Under the pieces are notes generated by a model, which worked only from the letters and a program-made list of their open reading frames with translations, was not told where the DNA came from and ran no database searches. The position numbers were made by a program, and so were the translations under genes. Shown piece by piece: positions 8,424 to 17,817 of a DNA stretch of 64,000 bases. This DNA is from Aliivibrio_A sp016764915 (lineage in GTDB: Bacteria; Pseudomonadota; Gammaproteobacteria; Enterobacterales; Vibrionaceae): the NCBI GenBank assembly GCA_965224595.1, contig OZ245057.1, forward strand, positions 496,001 through 560,000, read 5' to 3'. Numbering within the stretch: the stretch's first letter is position 1; each line of letters starts with the position of its first letter.

Positions 8424-9844
8424 GCATTATCTCCTGGTAGACGGAAGTAAGATTTCGCATTATTAAAGCAGATATCCGTCACCATCTTACCTAGCAAGTT
8501 GATGTCATTGGGTGCTTCACCACTTTCGACCCATTTGCCGATCATATTGCACAAAATACGACGAAAATATTCATGGCGAGTGTACGATAAGAAGCTACGT
8601 GAGTCGGTCAACATACCGACAAACTGGCTCAATAGTCCCAGCTGTGACAACTGCTCCATTTGACGCTCCATGCCATCTTTTTGATCGTTAAACCACCAGC
8701 CAGAGCCAAACTGCACTTTGCCTGCGATGCCGCCACCTTGGAAGTTGCCCATCATGGTTGCCATCATCTCATTATCGCGTGGGTTCAAGCAGTAAAGGAT
8801 GGTTTTTGGCAATTCATTACTCATGTCCATCGCATCAAGCAGAGAGGAAAGCTGTGCCGAGAAAGTACGATCACTGATTGAATCAAAGCCTGCATCAGCA
8901 CCAAGTAGCGAGAACATACGAGAACTGTTATTACGTTGCGCACCAATATGCAGCTGCATTACCCAGCCACGCTTAGCGTACTGTTTGCCCAGCCATACCT
9001 GAACAGCCGTTGAGAACTGATCAATTTCAGTTTCCGTTAACGCTTCGCCAATTAAGCGTCTAGAGAGAATGGCATCCAGCTCTTTCTCTGATGGTACATA
9101 CGCAAAGCGAACCACTTCAATACCGTGATCGGCGGCCTTACAACCGTGCAGGGCAAAGTGGTCTAGTCTGCGATCTAACGCAGTTAATAGGTGTTCAAAA
9201 CGGCTGATCTCAACATCGGCGACTTCGCCAAGTTGCTGCATGTACTCAGAAAATCCACCCAGCTCAATCTTAAATGCTCGGTCTGGACGCCAGCTTGGGG
9301 TCACTTCCACATCAAAACTGCTGTCTAATGCAATTGCTTTATGGTGCTCAAGCGTGTGAATAGGATCGTCAGTCGTTCCTGCCATGACCACATTCATCTG
9401 CTTCATAATACCGCGAGCAGAGAACTCAGGTGTGGCCAGCAGTTCATTACACTCATGCCAAATTGAGTCGGCAGTGTCAGGGCTTAACTGCTTACCAACG
9501 ATACCAAATGGGCGACGCAGTTCCAGGTGACTCCAGTGGTATAGAGGGTTTCCTATGGTTTGTGGTACGGTTTTCGCCCACGCCATGTATTTGTCATAAT
9601 CTGATGCATCTGTGCCAGTAATCAATGATTCCGCAATACCCGCACTGCGCATGCCACGCCATTTGTAATGATCACCTTCAAGCCAGATTTGGCTTAAGTT
9701 AGCAAACTGACGATCTTGCGCCACCTCTTGAGGGTTCAAGTGGCAGTGATAATCATAAATGGGTAAATCTTTGGCAAATTCGTGATACAAACGTCTCGCG
9801 GTTTCATTTGATAACAGAAAATCGTCACACATAAATGTTTTCAT
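8420..9844 (-). CDS. uxaC: Glucuronate isomerase (uronate isomerase)
   Basis: Isomerises D-glucuronate to D-fructuronate and D-galacturonate to D-tagaturonate. 474 residues, close to the usual 470. The amidohydrolase-type metal motif is seen in IYDYHCHLNP, and family blocks WRGMRSAGI, MLTDSRSFLSYTRHEYFRRI and LGKMV near the C-terminus are conserved. It is 26 nt downstream of uxuB and overlaps kdgK. No uxaA or uxaB is present in the window, so the locus as seen serves the glucuronate branch. Confidence 0.95.
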   Translation of the reverse strand: MKTFMCDDFLLSNETARRLYHEFAKDLPIYDYHCHLNPQEVAQDRQFANLSQIWLEGDHYKWRGMRSAGIAESLITGTDASDYDKYMAWAKTVPQTIGNPLYHWSHLELRRPFGIVGKQLSPDTADSIWHECNELLATPEFSARGIMKQMNVVMAGTTDDPIHTLEHHKAIALDSSFDVEVTPSWRPDRAFKIELGGFSEYMQQLGEVADVEISRFEHLLTALDRRLDHFALHGCKAADHGIEVVRFAYVPSEKELDAILSRRLIGEALTETEIDQFSTAVQVWLGKQYAKRGWVMQLHIGAQRNNSSRMFSLLGADAGFDSISDRTFSAQLSSLLDAMDMSNELPKTILYCLNPRDNEMMATMMGNFQGGGIAGKVQFGSGWWFNDQKDGMERQMEQLSQLGLLSQFVGMLTDSRSFLSYTRHEYFRRILCNMIGKWVESGEAPNDINLLGKMVTDICFNNAKSYFRLPGDNA

Positions 9845-9870
9845 CTTATCTCTCCGATCCTATGTGTAAA

Positions 9871-11337
9871 TTACAGTGCGGCAACAGTGGCTTTGGCGCC
9901 ATTGTCGATAAGGGATTGATACGCTTTAGTCACCGCTTCAATCACCTGTGCATTTTGACCAATTTCTGGAGCAAAAATCGCTTCAACAGCTAAAAGAGCA
10001 GGAACTACCGTTGCGTTCAAACCATGTTGATCGCACACGCCGCGTAACATCTCGGCCATTGGATCGCGGACATCAATCTCGTTACCTTGCTCATCTACGC
10101 CTGAAACAAAACGCATCCAACCAGCAATACCCGCAGCGAGCCATTTAAAGTCACTACCTTGTTCTAGGTGGAAACGTAAACTGCCGCCCATACGTTGAGG
10201 GATTTTTTGACTGCCGTCCATCGCAATCTGCCAGGTTTTATGCTTCAAACTTGGGTTAGTAAACCGCTCAATAAGCAGTTTGGCATACCCTTCAAGATCG
10301 GTTCCTTCGGGCATGGTCAGTGATGGCGCTTGAGCTTGCATCATCATATCAAATGCAGCCGTGCGGTAGCCTTGATCTGTCATGGTGTCAGAGATATGTG
10401 CATAACCGCCTAAGTAACCTAGATAAGCAAGGAATGAGTGGCTGCCATTAAGCATACGAAGTTTCATCTCTTCATACGGCACAACATCATCAACAAACTC
10501 AGCGCCAGCGATATCCCACTCAGGACGACCAGCCACAAAGTTGTCTTCAATCACCCACTGACGGAACGGTTCACATGCGATACCACATGGATCGTTGATG
10601 CCAAGCAGTTCAGTAATTTCAGTTAATGTATCTTCGGTTGCAGCAGGAACAATACGGTCAACCATCGTGCATGGGAAAGTCACGTTATCTTCAATCCAAG
10701 CACCAAGCTCTGCATCTAGAAGATTGGCAAACTCTAAAATAGCCGCTTTGGCGACATGACCATTCTCTTGCACGTTATCGCATGACATGACAGTAAAAGG
10801 AGCAATACCACGGTTACGACGAAGCTTCAGCGCTTGAACGATATAACCCAATGCCGATTTTGGCTGGCTTGGATTGGCAAGATCAGTGATAACCAGTGCA
10901 TTATTTTTATCTAACATACCAGTGGCAGGATCAGCGCAGTAGCCTTTCTCAGTGATGGTCATTGACACGATCGCCACTTGTGGCTCGGCCATTTTTTCTA
11001 TCACGCTTTCAATACCGTCAAGCACTGGGTGAAGTGATTCGGTAACAGAGCCGATCACTTTAACGTCTGTTGATTGTGCGCCTTTTTCGGCCACGGTATA
11101 AAGATGGTTCTGTTCACGAAGTGACGTGATCAGAGCTTCACCACCAAATAAGTTAACTTCGCAGATGCCCCAGTCACTGTTCGATTTTCCCGCGACTTCA
11201 TCAGTAAAAAGACCTTGGTGAGCACGATGAAATGCACCAAACCCGAGGTGAACGATACGAGATTTAAGCGTTGAACGATCGTAAGTTGGTTGGCTAACCG
11301 ATTCGTTGAGCGAGGTATTGCTAATGTTTTGCTTCAT
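9871..11337 (-). CDS. uxuB: Fructuronate reductase (mannonate oxidoreductase)
   Basis: NAD-dependent long-chain dehydrogenase of the mannitol dehydrogenase family, reducing D-fructuronate to D-mannonate. 488 residues from the ATG at 11337. N-terminal Rossmann motif IVHLGFGAFHRAHQ; the catalytic lysine region is in VVPYEEMKLRMLNGSHSFLAYLG. This start is chosen because it follows GGAGAGAA and gives the family length; an in-frame Met 22 codons earlier (11403) lacks such a site. UxaC follows after 26 nt. Confidence 0.95.
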   Translation of the reverse strand: MKQNISNTSLNESVSQPTYDRSTLKSRIVHLGFGAFHRAHQGLFTDEVAGKSNSDWGICEVNLFGGEALITSLREQNHLYTVAEKGAQSTDVKVIGSVTESLHPVLDGIESVIEKMAEPQVAIVSMTITEKGYCADPATGMLDKNNALVITDLANPSQPKSALGYIVQALKLRRNRGIAPFTVMSCDNVQENGHVAKAAILEFANLLDAELGAWIEDNVTFPCTMVDRIVPAATEDTLTEITELLGINDPCGIACEPFRQWVIEDNFVAGRPEWDIAGAEFVDDVVPYEEMKLRMLNGSHSFLAYLGYLGGYAHISDTMTDQGYRTAAFDMMMQAQAPSLTMPEGTDLEGYAKLLIERFTNPSLKHKTWQIAMDGSQKIPQRMGGSLRFHLEQGSDFKWLAAGIAGWMRFVSGVDEQGNEIDVRDPMAEMLRGVCDQHGLNATVVPALLAVEAIFAPEIGQNAQVIEAVTKAYQSLIDNGAKATVAAL

Positions 11338-11415
11338 CTTTCTCTCCGTGGCCTCATCAGCAAACACTGACAAGGCAATAATACTAGAAGTTGTTACTGA
11401 CACTTTTACCTATAA

Positions 11416-12717
11416 TTAGTAACCCAATACTAAGCGTGGTAGAAACAGGCTCAATTCAGGGATAAAAGTAACGGCCATTAAAGCGATAACCAATGCTGCA
11501 TAGAAAGGCAGTAACGGTTTAATGACTTTATCAATAGAGATATTGGCAACAGAACAGCCGATGAACAGTGCACTGCCAACGGGCGGTGTACAGATGCCGA
11601 TGGCCAAGTTAAACGTCATCATGATACCGAAGTGTACTGGGTCAACCCCTAAGTCCAATACGATTGGCAAGAATATAGGTGTAAAGATAAGCACCGCTGG
11701 CGTCATGTCCATGAAGATACCCACAATGAGCAAAATCACGTTGATTATCAGCAGGATAACCAATGGATCATCAGAGATAGCCAACAGTGTATCTGCAATC
11801 ATGTAAGGGATATCGGCGTTGGCCATGGCCCATGACATACCCATTGATGCACCAACTAACAGCAACACAATTGAGGTAGTCACCGCTGATTCTAGAATGA
11901 TGCTAGGCAGTTGTGAGATCTTCACTTCACGATAGAACACAACCGCAAGCGTAAATGTGTAGATCACTGCAATTGCAGACGCTTCAGTCGCAGTAAAAAT
12001 ACCGCCAATGATGCCGCCCATGATCACAACAATCAAAGTCAGAGAAGGTAATGCTTTTAATGTAGTACCCCAAACCAGAGCCAATGTTGGCTTTTCTGCC
12101 ACTGGGTAGCCACGACGTTTTGCGATAAAACCCGCGACTAGCATTAAACTCAGGCCCATGATAATGCCTGGAATATAACCGGCTAAGAAAAGCGCCGCGA
12201 TCGATGTACCACCCGACACCAATGAGAATACAATCAAGGTATTACTTGGTGGGATCAGTAGCCCTGTAGGACAAGAGGTAATATTAACTGCTGCAGAGAA
12301 GTTTTCATCGTATCCCTCCGCTTTTTGTAGTGGCCCCATGGTTCCACCCACCGCTGCCGCTGATGCAACTGCTGAGCCTGAAATCGAACCAAACATCATA
12401 TTGGCCATCACATTCACATGAGCCAAAGAGCCTGGTAGTCGACCACCCAATATTTTAGCGAAGTTAATAAGACGAATCGCAATACCGCCTTGGTTCATGA
12501 TGTTACCGGCCAGAATAAAGAACGGAATTGCCAATAAGGCAAAATTATCTAACCCTGCCGCCATACGTTGAGCAACCACTGCAATGGCAGGCTCTAAAGG
12601 AAGAGATAACATGATTGTCGCGAGTGAAGATAGACCAATTGCAAAGGATACTGGGATCCCTAATGTTAACAGTACAGCGAAGCTACCAAATAGTGTCAGA
12701 ATTACCTGCCATTCCAT
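11416..12717 (-). CDS. TRAP transporter large permease (DctM family)
   Basis: Large membrane subunit that carries sodium-coupled substrate transport in a tripartite ATP-independent periplasmic transporter. 433 residues, almost entirely hydrophobic with about 12 membrane segments. Typical family stretches are GIPVSFAIGLSS, LLAIPFFILAGNIM, MANMMFGSISGSAVASAAAVG and GICTPPVGSALFIGC. The small subunit gene lies upstream in the same leftward transcript and the binding protein is on the divergent arm. Context indicates a uronate substrate. Confidence 0.93.
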   Translation of the reverse strand: MEWQVILTLFGSFAVLLTLGIPVSFAIGLSSLATIMLSLPLEPAIAVVAQRMAAGLDNFALLAIPFFILAGNIMNQGGIAIRLINFAKILGGRLPGSLAHVNVMANMMFGSISGSAVASAAAVGGTMGPLQKAEGYDENFSAAVNITSCPTGLLIPPSNTLIVFSLVSGGTSIAALFLAGYIPGIIMGLSLMLVAGFIAKRRGYPVAEKPTLALVWGTTLKALPSLTLIVVIMGGIIGGIFTATEASAIAVIYTFTLAVVFYREVKISQLPSIILESAVTTSIVLLLVGASMGMSWAMANADIPYMIADTLLAISDDPLVILLIINVILLIVGIFMDMTPAVLIFTPIFLPIVLDLGVDPVHFGIMMTFNLAIGICTPPVGSALFIGCSVANISIDKVIKPLLPFYAALVIALMAVTFIPELSLFLPRLVLGY

Positions 12718-12762
12718 GATGGTGTCCTTTTAAAATGATTAAGGTTTGCTTTTCAGCGAATA

Positions 12763-13248
12763 TTATTTAGTTTCAATGAGTTCTTTTACTTTCTCGGTAC
12801 CAAAAACCACAGAGTAAAAGGTCATCAAGATGCCACTAATTGGTAAACAGAAGTAGACGTAACCCATTTGTAAACCCAGTGCAGGCGTAACCTGCCCCGT
12901 TGACAAAGTCTTCATTGCTAGGTTAATGCCACCATAAACCAGAACAACCAAAGCAAAGGTAGCAATCGCTACTTGTATAAATATTTCATTTATCAGTTTG
13001 CGTTTACCTTTCAACTTCATGGTCAACAGGTCAATCGCCAAGTGACGTTTCATTCCTGTGGTATAAGCTGCGCCAATTAATGCCACCCACATAAACAGAT
13101 ATCTCGCCATTTCATCCGTTATCGTGCTTGGTCTGCCAATCACATAACGTGAGAAGACTTGCCAAATCACGCAAAAAACTAAGAACGTAGAGAGCGATAT
13201 AGTGAACCACGCCAAACTTTTATTAATGTAACCAACTGCTTTGTTCAT
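12763..13248 (-). CDS. TRAP transporter small permease (DctQ family)
   Basis: 161 residues with four predicted membrane segments and the DctQ-type pattern RYVIGRPSTITDEMARYLFMWVALIG followed by KRHLAIDLL. It pairs with the large permease 45 nt downstream. The ATG at 13248 is preceded by AAGGAAG at a good distance; the in-frame Met at 13296 would begin inside an operator-like repeat, so it is not used. First gene of the leftward uronate operon. Confidence 0.92.
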   Translation of the reverse strand: MNKAVGYINKSLAWFTISLSTFLVFCVIWQVFSRYVIGRPSTITDEMARYLFMWVALIGAAYTTGMKRHLAIDLLTMKLKGKRKLINEIFIQVAIATFALVVLVYGGINLAMKTLSTGQVTPALGLQMGYVYFCLPISGILMTFYSVVFGTEKVKELIETK

Positions 13249-13285
13249 TACTGCTTCCTTTAAATACGACACTGAACTGGTACAT

Positions 13286-13455
13286 AGGTTGACCAATTAT
13301 CATCAATGCCTGTGTCACTATTAAGATAATTCCAGCGAAGTATAGATAACCCGTGGGAATTGTCATGTGAAGTTCGTCACAACAATATTGGTTGACCAAT
13401 TTAGATCAAAATATCGTGACATTGGTCAACCAATTGCCAATTTATTTTGACCAAT
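13286..13455. promoter_or_regulatory. Operator cluster between dctQ and dctP
   Basis: Four copies of a GntR-type motif: AGGTTGACCAATTAT (13286-13300), ATTGGTTGACCAAT (13387-13400), ATTGGTCAACCAAT (13421-13434, the exact reverse complement of the previous one) and a half-like TTTTGACCAAT (13445-13455). The 6-bp arms ATTGGT/ACCAAT surround a 2-nt centre, resembling the UxuR/ExuR site TTGGTATACCAA of enterics. The cluster sits between the two divergent transcripts, so a single regulator, most likely the GntR protein at 14638, can control both. The whole 280-bp gap between the start codons holds no other gene. Confidence 0.85.
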
Positions 13456-13528
13456 CCAAAAAATAGTCGCACTATCACCTCAGATTTGAACTCTACACAG
13501 ACGAAATAAAATCACGGAGAATGATAAA

Positions 13529-14512
13529 ATGACAATTCGTAAAAACATACTGACTGCAATCATTGGTGCCACACTAACTATCGGTACATCTGCATCAGCT
13601 TTTGCGGCAACCACACTAAAATTAAGCCATAACCACAACCGCGATCATGCTGTACATAAAGCAATGACCCAAATGGCGAAAGATGTAAAAGAGCAAACTA
13701 ATGGTGAAGTGAAAATCCGTATCTACCCTGATGCACAGCTTGGTACTCAACGTGAGTCAATGGAGCTAATGCAGAACGGCGCTCTTGATATGGTAAAAAC
13801 CAACGCAGCAGAAATGGAAGCATTTTCAGCGGATTACTCAGCGTTTAACCTTCCTTACCTTTTCCGCGATAAAGATCACTACAACAGCATCACAGAAGGC
13901 GCTATTGGTGAGAAAATCCTAGCATCTTCAAGGGAAAGTGGTTTTATTGGTCTTACTTATTACGCTGCAGGCGCTCGTAGCTTCTACACTTCTAAACCAA
14001 TAAATACTCCAGAAGATCTAAAAGGTCTTAAAGTACGTGTTCAGCCAAGCCCATCGGCTATTAGCATGGTAAAAGGCCTAGGCGGAAGCCCAACACCTCT
14101 TGCATACGGTGAATTGTACACTGCTCTACAACAAGGTGTGGTGGATGCAGCGGAAAACAACATCCCATCATTCAGCTTGAGCCGTCACAGTGAAGTTGCT
14201 AAGTTCTTTAGCTTAGATGAGCACACTATGGTTCCTGATGTTCTTGTTATTTCTACTAAATCTTACGATGGCCTAACACCTGAATATCAGAAAATTGTAA
14301 AAAAAGCCGCATTAGATTCTATGGAACTGATGAAAGAACTATGGGACAAATCTGAAAAAACAGAACGTGCTAAAGCAGAGAAAATGGGCGTGACATTTGT
14401 GACACCAAACAAAGTGGCTTTCCGCGAAGCTGTCAAACCTATGTATAACGAAATCAAAACTTCGAAGCCAGAGTTACACGCTCTAGTCGAAGAGATCAAA
14501 GCAGTTAAATAA
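13529..14512 (+). CDS. TRAP transporter substrate-binding protein (DctP family)
   Basis: Periplasmic solute receptor, 327 residues with a signal peptide cleaved after about residue 26 (TSASAFA). Family motifs are RIYPDAQLGTQRESMELMQNGALDMV, KGLKVRVQPSPS and GELYTALQQGVVDAAENN; the arginine in KVRVQPS is the usual contact for the substrate carboxylate. First gene of the rightward arm, behind the operator cluster, with GGAGAATG upstream of the ATG. The uronate gene context suggests glucuronate or a related uronic acid as ligand. Confidence 0.93.
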   Translation: MTIRKNILTAIIGATLTIGTSASAFAATTLKLSHNHNRDHAVHKAMTQMAKDVKEQTNGEVKIRIYPDAQLGTQRESMELMQNGALDMVKTNAAEMEAFSADYSAFNLPYLFRDKDHYNSITEGAIGEKILASSRESGFIGLTYYAAGARSFYTSKPINTPEDLKGLKVRVQPSPSAISMVKGLGGSPTPLAYGELYTALQQGVVDAAENNIPSFSLSRHSEVAKFFSLDEHTMVPDVLVISTKSYDGLTPEYQKIVKKAALDSMELMKELWDKSEKTERAKAEKMGVTFVTPNKVAFREAVKPMYNEIKTSKPELHALVEEIKAVK

Positions 14513-14534
14513 CTCGACTGTAAAAAATAGGTGC

Positions 14535-14559
14535 GTAGTCGGCAAAAGTTGCTGGCTAC
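14535..14559 (+). other. Hairpin after dctP
   Basis: GTAGTCGGCA (14535-14544) and TGCTGGCTAC (14550-14559) can form a 10-bp RNA stem with G-U pairs and a 5-nt loop. There is no U-run after it. Hairpins directly after binding-protein genes often stabilise that segment of mRNA or dampen read-through, here towards the regulator gene. Confidence 0.5.
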
Positions 14560-14588
14560 TCACAAAGGTGTTGTAACAAAAGATAAAC

Positions 14589-14612
14589 AGGTTGACCAAT
14601 TATAATTGGTCG
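14589..14612. promoter_or_regulatory. Operator before the GntR regulator
   Basis: AGGTTGACCAAT at 14589-14600 is the same motif as in the dctQ/dctP control region, followed directly by TATAATTGGTC, a second inverted half. It lies 26 bp upstream of the regulator's start and overlaps a possible -10 box (TATAAT at 14600-14605), which suggests autorepression. Confidence 0.75.
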
Positions 14613-14637
14613 CTATGATTGCGTAATAAGTAGTGCA

Positions 14638-15423
14638 ATGAATCCGAGCAAAAATATTATGATGCTATTTGAACCGAAAAGACCTTACCAAGAACTTGGT
14701 TTGATCTTGCGTCAACAGCTTATTAACGGTGATTACCAAATTGGTGAACGCTTACTTCCTGAACGTAATATCGCAGAGCAGTTAAATGTGAGCCGTACTG
14801 TCGTTCGTGAAGCAATAATCATGTTGGAGTTAGAGAACCTCGTAGAAGTAAGAAAAGGTTCAGGCGTTTATGTTTTAAACATCCCTAATAAATCCCACGG
14901 ACGAGAAGCCATTATTAGTGATGATGCCGGACCATTCGAGATGCTACAAGCACGGCAATTACTTGAAAGTAATATTGCAGAATTTGCAGCTATTCAAGTA
15001 ACACCGGGCGACATAGTCAAAATGCGAGCAGCTTTAGAACTTGAAAAAGAGGAGTTTGCCAATAATACTAGTGACTGTGTCGGTGACGAACAGTTTCACC
15101 TGTGTATTGCCAAAGCAACTCAAAATTCAGTTCTAGTGGATATGTTAAAACACTCTTGGGAACGCCGTGAACAGAGTCCAATGTGGCAAAAGCTACATTC
15201 TCGAATCATTGGCCGAGACTACAGAAAAGAGTGGCTTGACGACCACGCTCAGATTTTGTCTGCTATGCAACGTAAAGACCCAATTGCCGCCAAACACTCT
15301 ATGTGGCAACACCTTGAAAATGTAAAACAGCGACTGCTCGAATTGTCTGATATTGATGACCCCAATTTTGATGGTTATCTGTTCAATTCAAATCCCGTCG
15401 TACATCTTAAGAATACAGTGTAG
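14638..15423 (+). CDS. uxuR: GntR/FadR-family regulator of uronate genes (UxuR/ExuR-like)
   Basis: 261 residues. N-terminal winged helix at about 16-80 (LILRQQLINGDYQIGERLLP, NVSRTVVREAIIMLELENLVEV) and a C-terminal FCD all-helical effector domain with the usual Asp/His positions (EQFHLCIAKAT, HAQILSAM). In enterics UxuR and ExuR bind fructuronate or galacturonate-type inducers and release TTGGT..ACCAA operators, which occur in this locus. Start is uncertain: 14638, or the MM at 14656/14659, as neither has a strong ribosome site. The symbol is given by function; ExuR would be an equally fair name. Confidence 0.88.
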   Translation: MNPSKNIMMLFEPKRPYQELGLILRQQLINGDYQIGERLLPERNIAEQLNVSRTVVREAIIMLELENLVEVRKGSGVYVLNIPNKSHGREAIISDDAGPFEMLQARQLLESNIAEFAAIQVTPGDIVKMRAALELEKEEFANNTSDCVGDEQFHLCIAKATQNSVLVDMLKHSWERREQSPMWQKLHSRIIGRDYRKEWLDDHAQILSAMQRKDPIAAKHSMWQHLENVKQRLLELSDIDDPNFDGYLFNSNPVVHLKNTV

Positions 15424-15533
15424 CTGTACTCCTAACCTCTACCATTTTTTGGTGGTTTAACATTTATTATCTGCAAGTTTTTCGGTAACTATTTATCGAT
15501 AGCTTTGCTATGTCAAAATTAAAGGTGGTTGTC

Positions 15534-16718
15534 ATGGAACAAACTTGGCGCTGGTACGGCCCTAATGATCCTGTCTCTTTAAATGATATTCGTCAGGCGG
15601 GAGCCACGGGTATTGTCAATGCTCTTCATCACATCCCAAATGGTGAAGTGTGGACCAAAGAAGAGATCTTAAAACGCAAAGCCATCATTGAAGCAAAAAG
15701 CTTAACGTGGTCAGTAGTAGAAAGTGTTCCCGTTCATGAAGAGATTAAAACCCGTTCTGGGCATTATCTTCAATGGATAGAAAACTATAAACAGACACTG
15801 CAGAATTTAGCCGATTGCGGCATTGATACCGTCTGTTATAACTTCATGCCTGTATTGGATTGGACTCGCACCGATCTTGAATTTGAAATGCCAGATGGCT
15901 CTCGTGCCCTGCGTTTTGATCAAGTTGCATTTGCAGCATTTGAACTGCACATTTTAAAACGCCCAAATGCTGAACAAGATTACTCTGACAAAGAGCAACA
16001 AGAAGCGGCTAACTATTTTAAAGCGATGTCACAAGCGGACATCGACAAACTGACCTCAAACATCATCGCGGGGCTCCCGGGTGCTGAAGAGGGTTACACC
16101 CTAAGTGAATTTCAAACGCAATTAGATCGCTACTCAAATATTGATAAGGAGACTCTGCGTGAGAACTTATCACTATTTTTGCAAGCCTTAATGCCAATCT
16201 GCGACTCAGAAGGGTTGAAGCTGGCGATTCATCCAGACGATCCACCGCGTCCAATTCTAGGTTTACCGCGTGTCGTTTCAACTATTGATGACATTGAATG
16301 GCTAACAACTAATGTGCCGAGTAAAATGAATGGCATCACTATGTGTACCGGATCTTACGGTGTCCGTGGCGATAATGACCTTGTGAACATGATCAAACAG
16401 TATGGCGATCGTATTTACTTTACCCATTTGCGCTCAACCCAACGTGAAGAGAATCAACTCAGCTTCCACGAAGCTGCCCACCTTGATGGTGATGTTGATA
16501 TGTATAACGTTGTGATGGAGATCCTTAAAGAAGAGCAACGCCGTGAAAATAATGGCGATATGCGTTTAATCCCGATGCGCCCAGATCACGGCCACCAAAT
16601 GCTGGATGACCTAACGAAGAAGACCAATCCAGGTTACTCTGCGATTGGCCGTCTAAAAGGTCTTGCGGAAGTTCGCGGTTTAGAAGCGGCCCTAAAACGT
16701 GCTTTTTTCAGTAACTAA
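15534..16718 (+). CDS. uxuA: Mannonate dehydratase
   Basis: Converts D-mannonate to 2-keto-3-deoxygluconate with Fe2+ or Mn2+, the step between UxuB and KdgK. 394 residues from the ATG at 15534, the same length as E. coli UxuA; the start is chosen because it follows AAGGTGG and gives the conserved N-terminus MEQTWRWYGPND, although the frame opens 8 codons earlier. Conserved blocks: YNFMPVLDWTRTDL, AIHPDDPPRPILGLPR, MCTGSYGVR, HLRSTQRE and MRPDHGHQM with metal-binding Cys and His residues. It lies 110 nt after the regulator gene. Confidence 0.96.
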   Translation: MEQTWRWYGPNDPVSLNDIRQAGATGIVNALHHIPNGEVWTKEEILKRKAIIEAKSLTWSVVESVPVHEEIKTRSGHYLQWIENYKQTLQNLADCGIDTVCYNFMPVLDWTRTDLEFEMPDGSRALRFDQVAFAAFELHILKRPNAEQDYSDKEQQEAANYFKAMSQADIDKLTSNIIAGLPGAEEGYTLSEFQTQLDRYSNIDKETLRENLSLFLQALMPICDSEGLKLAIHPDDPPRPILGLPRVVSTIDDIEWLTTNVPSKMNGITMCTGSYGVRGDNDLVNMIKQYGDRIYFTHLRSTQREENQLSFHEAAHLDGDVDMYNVVMEILKEEQRRENNGDMRLIPMRPDHGHQMLDDLTKKTNPGYSAIGRLKGLAEVRGLEAALKRAFFSN

Positions 16719-16744
16719 ACATCCAAAAACAGTAACAATAACAA

Positions 16745-16788
16745 TGGAAGTAAACATATTGGCTCCCCCGACCAATGGTTTACTTCCA
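16745..16788. terminator. Hairpin downstream of uxuA
   Basis: TGGAAGTAAAC (16745-16755) pairs with GTTTACTTCCA (16778-16788), and inside it ATTGG and CCAAT form a second short stem. There is no U-run directly after it, so the role as an intrinsic terminator between uxuA and the convergent DUF4242 gene is probable rather than certain. Confidence 0.5.
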
Positions 16789-16827
16789 AATTATATAACA
16801 CTTTAGATCAATAGTTTCCCACTGACT

Positions 16828-17100
16828 TTATTCAGCAGATGTTGGATCAATAATATGTCTCACTTGATTGATAGCGGTAACTGGAAACTCCCCCATCTCA
16901 GCGTGTTTTCTGATTAATGACTCATCAGGCGCTATATAAACACAATAAATCTTATTATCGGTGATATAACTCTCAACCCATTGAACTTTTGGCCCTAATT
17001 TCTCTAGCACATCGCATGATTTTTGAGAAATTCCTTGTAAATCATCACTTGATAACGATCCTGCACCCTCAAGTTCTCGTTCAATTACATATTTTGGCAT
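16828..17100 (-). CDS. DUF4242 protein
   Basis: 90 residues forming the small ferredoxin-like DUF4242 fold: MPKYVIERELEGAG, then VQWVESYITDNKIYCVYIAPDESLIRKHAEMGEFP and a C-terminal RHIIDPTSAE. Members are known to form dimeric alpha-beta barrels and one has been reported to bind nickel; the physiological role is unclear. It is monocistronic, convergent to uxuA. Confidence 0.8.
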   Translation of the reverse strand: MPKYVIERELEGAGSLSSDDLQGISQKSCDVLEKLGPKVQWVESYITDNKIYCVYIAPDESLIRKHAEMGEFPVTAINQVRHIIDPTSAE

Positions 17101-17239
17101 GTCTAATTCTCAATCAACAAATGAGATCAAAGTATAGTTGATGATAGAGTTGTCATTAATAAAACTGAAAAGAAGTTGAGCCTAACTTTTAAACAAAGAT
17201 AATTAATAAGCCATTTACATTAAAATGGCTCAACAGCAT

Positions 17240-17629
17240 TTAATCACCCTCAACATACTTGGTCATTGGCTTCCAATAACGTTCATGCCAACCAATGCAA
17301 AGGTGCTCTTTTTGATCTTCTGGGTATCCTTTATGTTCAAATACCAATTTAGTCTCTTGATCTGACACTCGAATCAATAGAATGCTGACAATAGAATATA
17401 CATGCTTCTCCCACGTTGCTGCGCGCCACGCTTGGACTAAACAGTTATCGGGATCAATCTCAACAATAACACCGCTGATCATGCCATTAAAACAAGAAAA
17501 TGGTCCCCCAACACAAGCGTCAATTACAGCGGGAGCACCTGAGAATTCTGCGAATATGCTTGAGTCGGTTAAAGCGGAAAAGACCTTATCTTTACTACAA
17601 TGCAGGGTTAGCTCTTGATGTATTGTCAT
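17240..17629 (-). CDS. SRPBCC/AHSA1-like ligand-binding protein
   Basis: 129 residues matching the START/Bet v1-like SRPBCC fold of the AHSA1 type: FSALTDSSIFAEFSG, GGPFSCFNGMISGVIVEIDPDNCLVQAWRA, then a C-terminal long helix GWHERYWKPMTKYVEG. This fold forms a hydrophobic pocket; the ligand cannot be told from sequence. It has an upstream AGGGAGG-like site and stands alone, on the minus strand. Confidence 0.8.
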   Translation of the reverse strand: MTIHQELTLHCSKDKVFSALTDSSIFAEFSGAPAVIDACVGGPFSCFNGMISGVIVEIDPDNCLVQAWRAATWEKHVYSIVSILLIRVSDQETKLVFEHKGYPEDQKEHLCIGWHERYWKPMTKYVEGD

Positions 17630-17817
17630 AAATCCTCCCTTATCTATTTATAAGCAAGTGTAGACTAGATTCGATGACGAAGAAATTCCAGATGCACACA
17701 AACCAAACAGACGGTATTGCACTACTATTAAATAGGACACAATTTATGTCGCTTCCTTTGCAATTAAGTGCTGAGCAAGTTAACGTGTTGTTAAACCTCA
17801 CAGTAGTATGACGGCCT

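Noticed and set aside
16758..16776. ATTGG..CCAAT inside the uxuA hairpin as another UxuR operator
   Set aside because: The centre is 9 bp instead of 2 bp and it lies after the gene; it is better explained as part of the hairpin.
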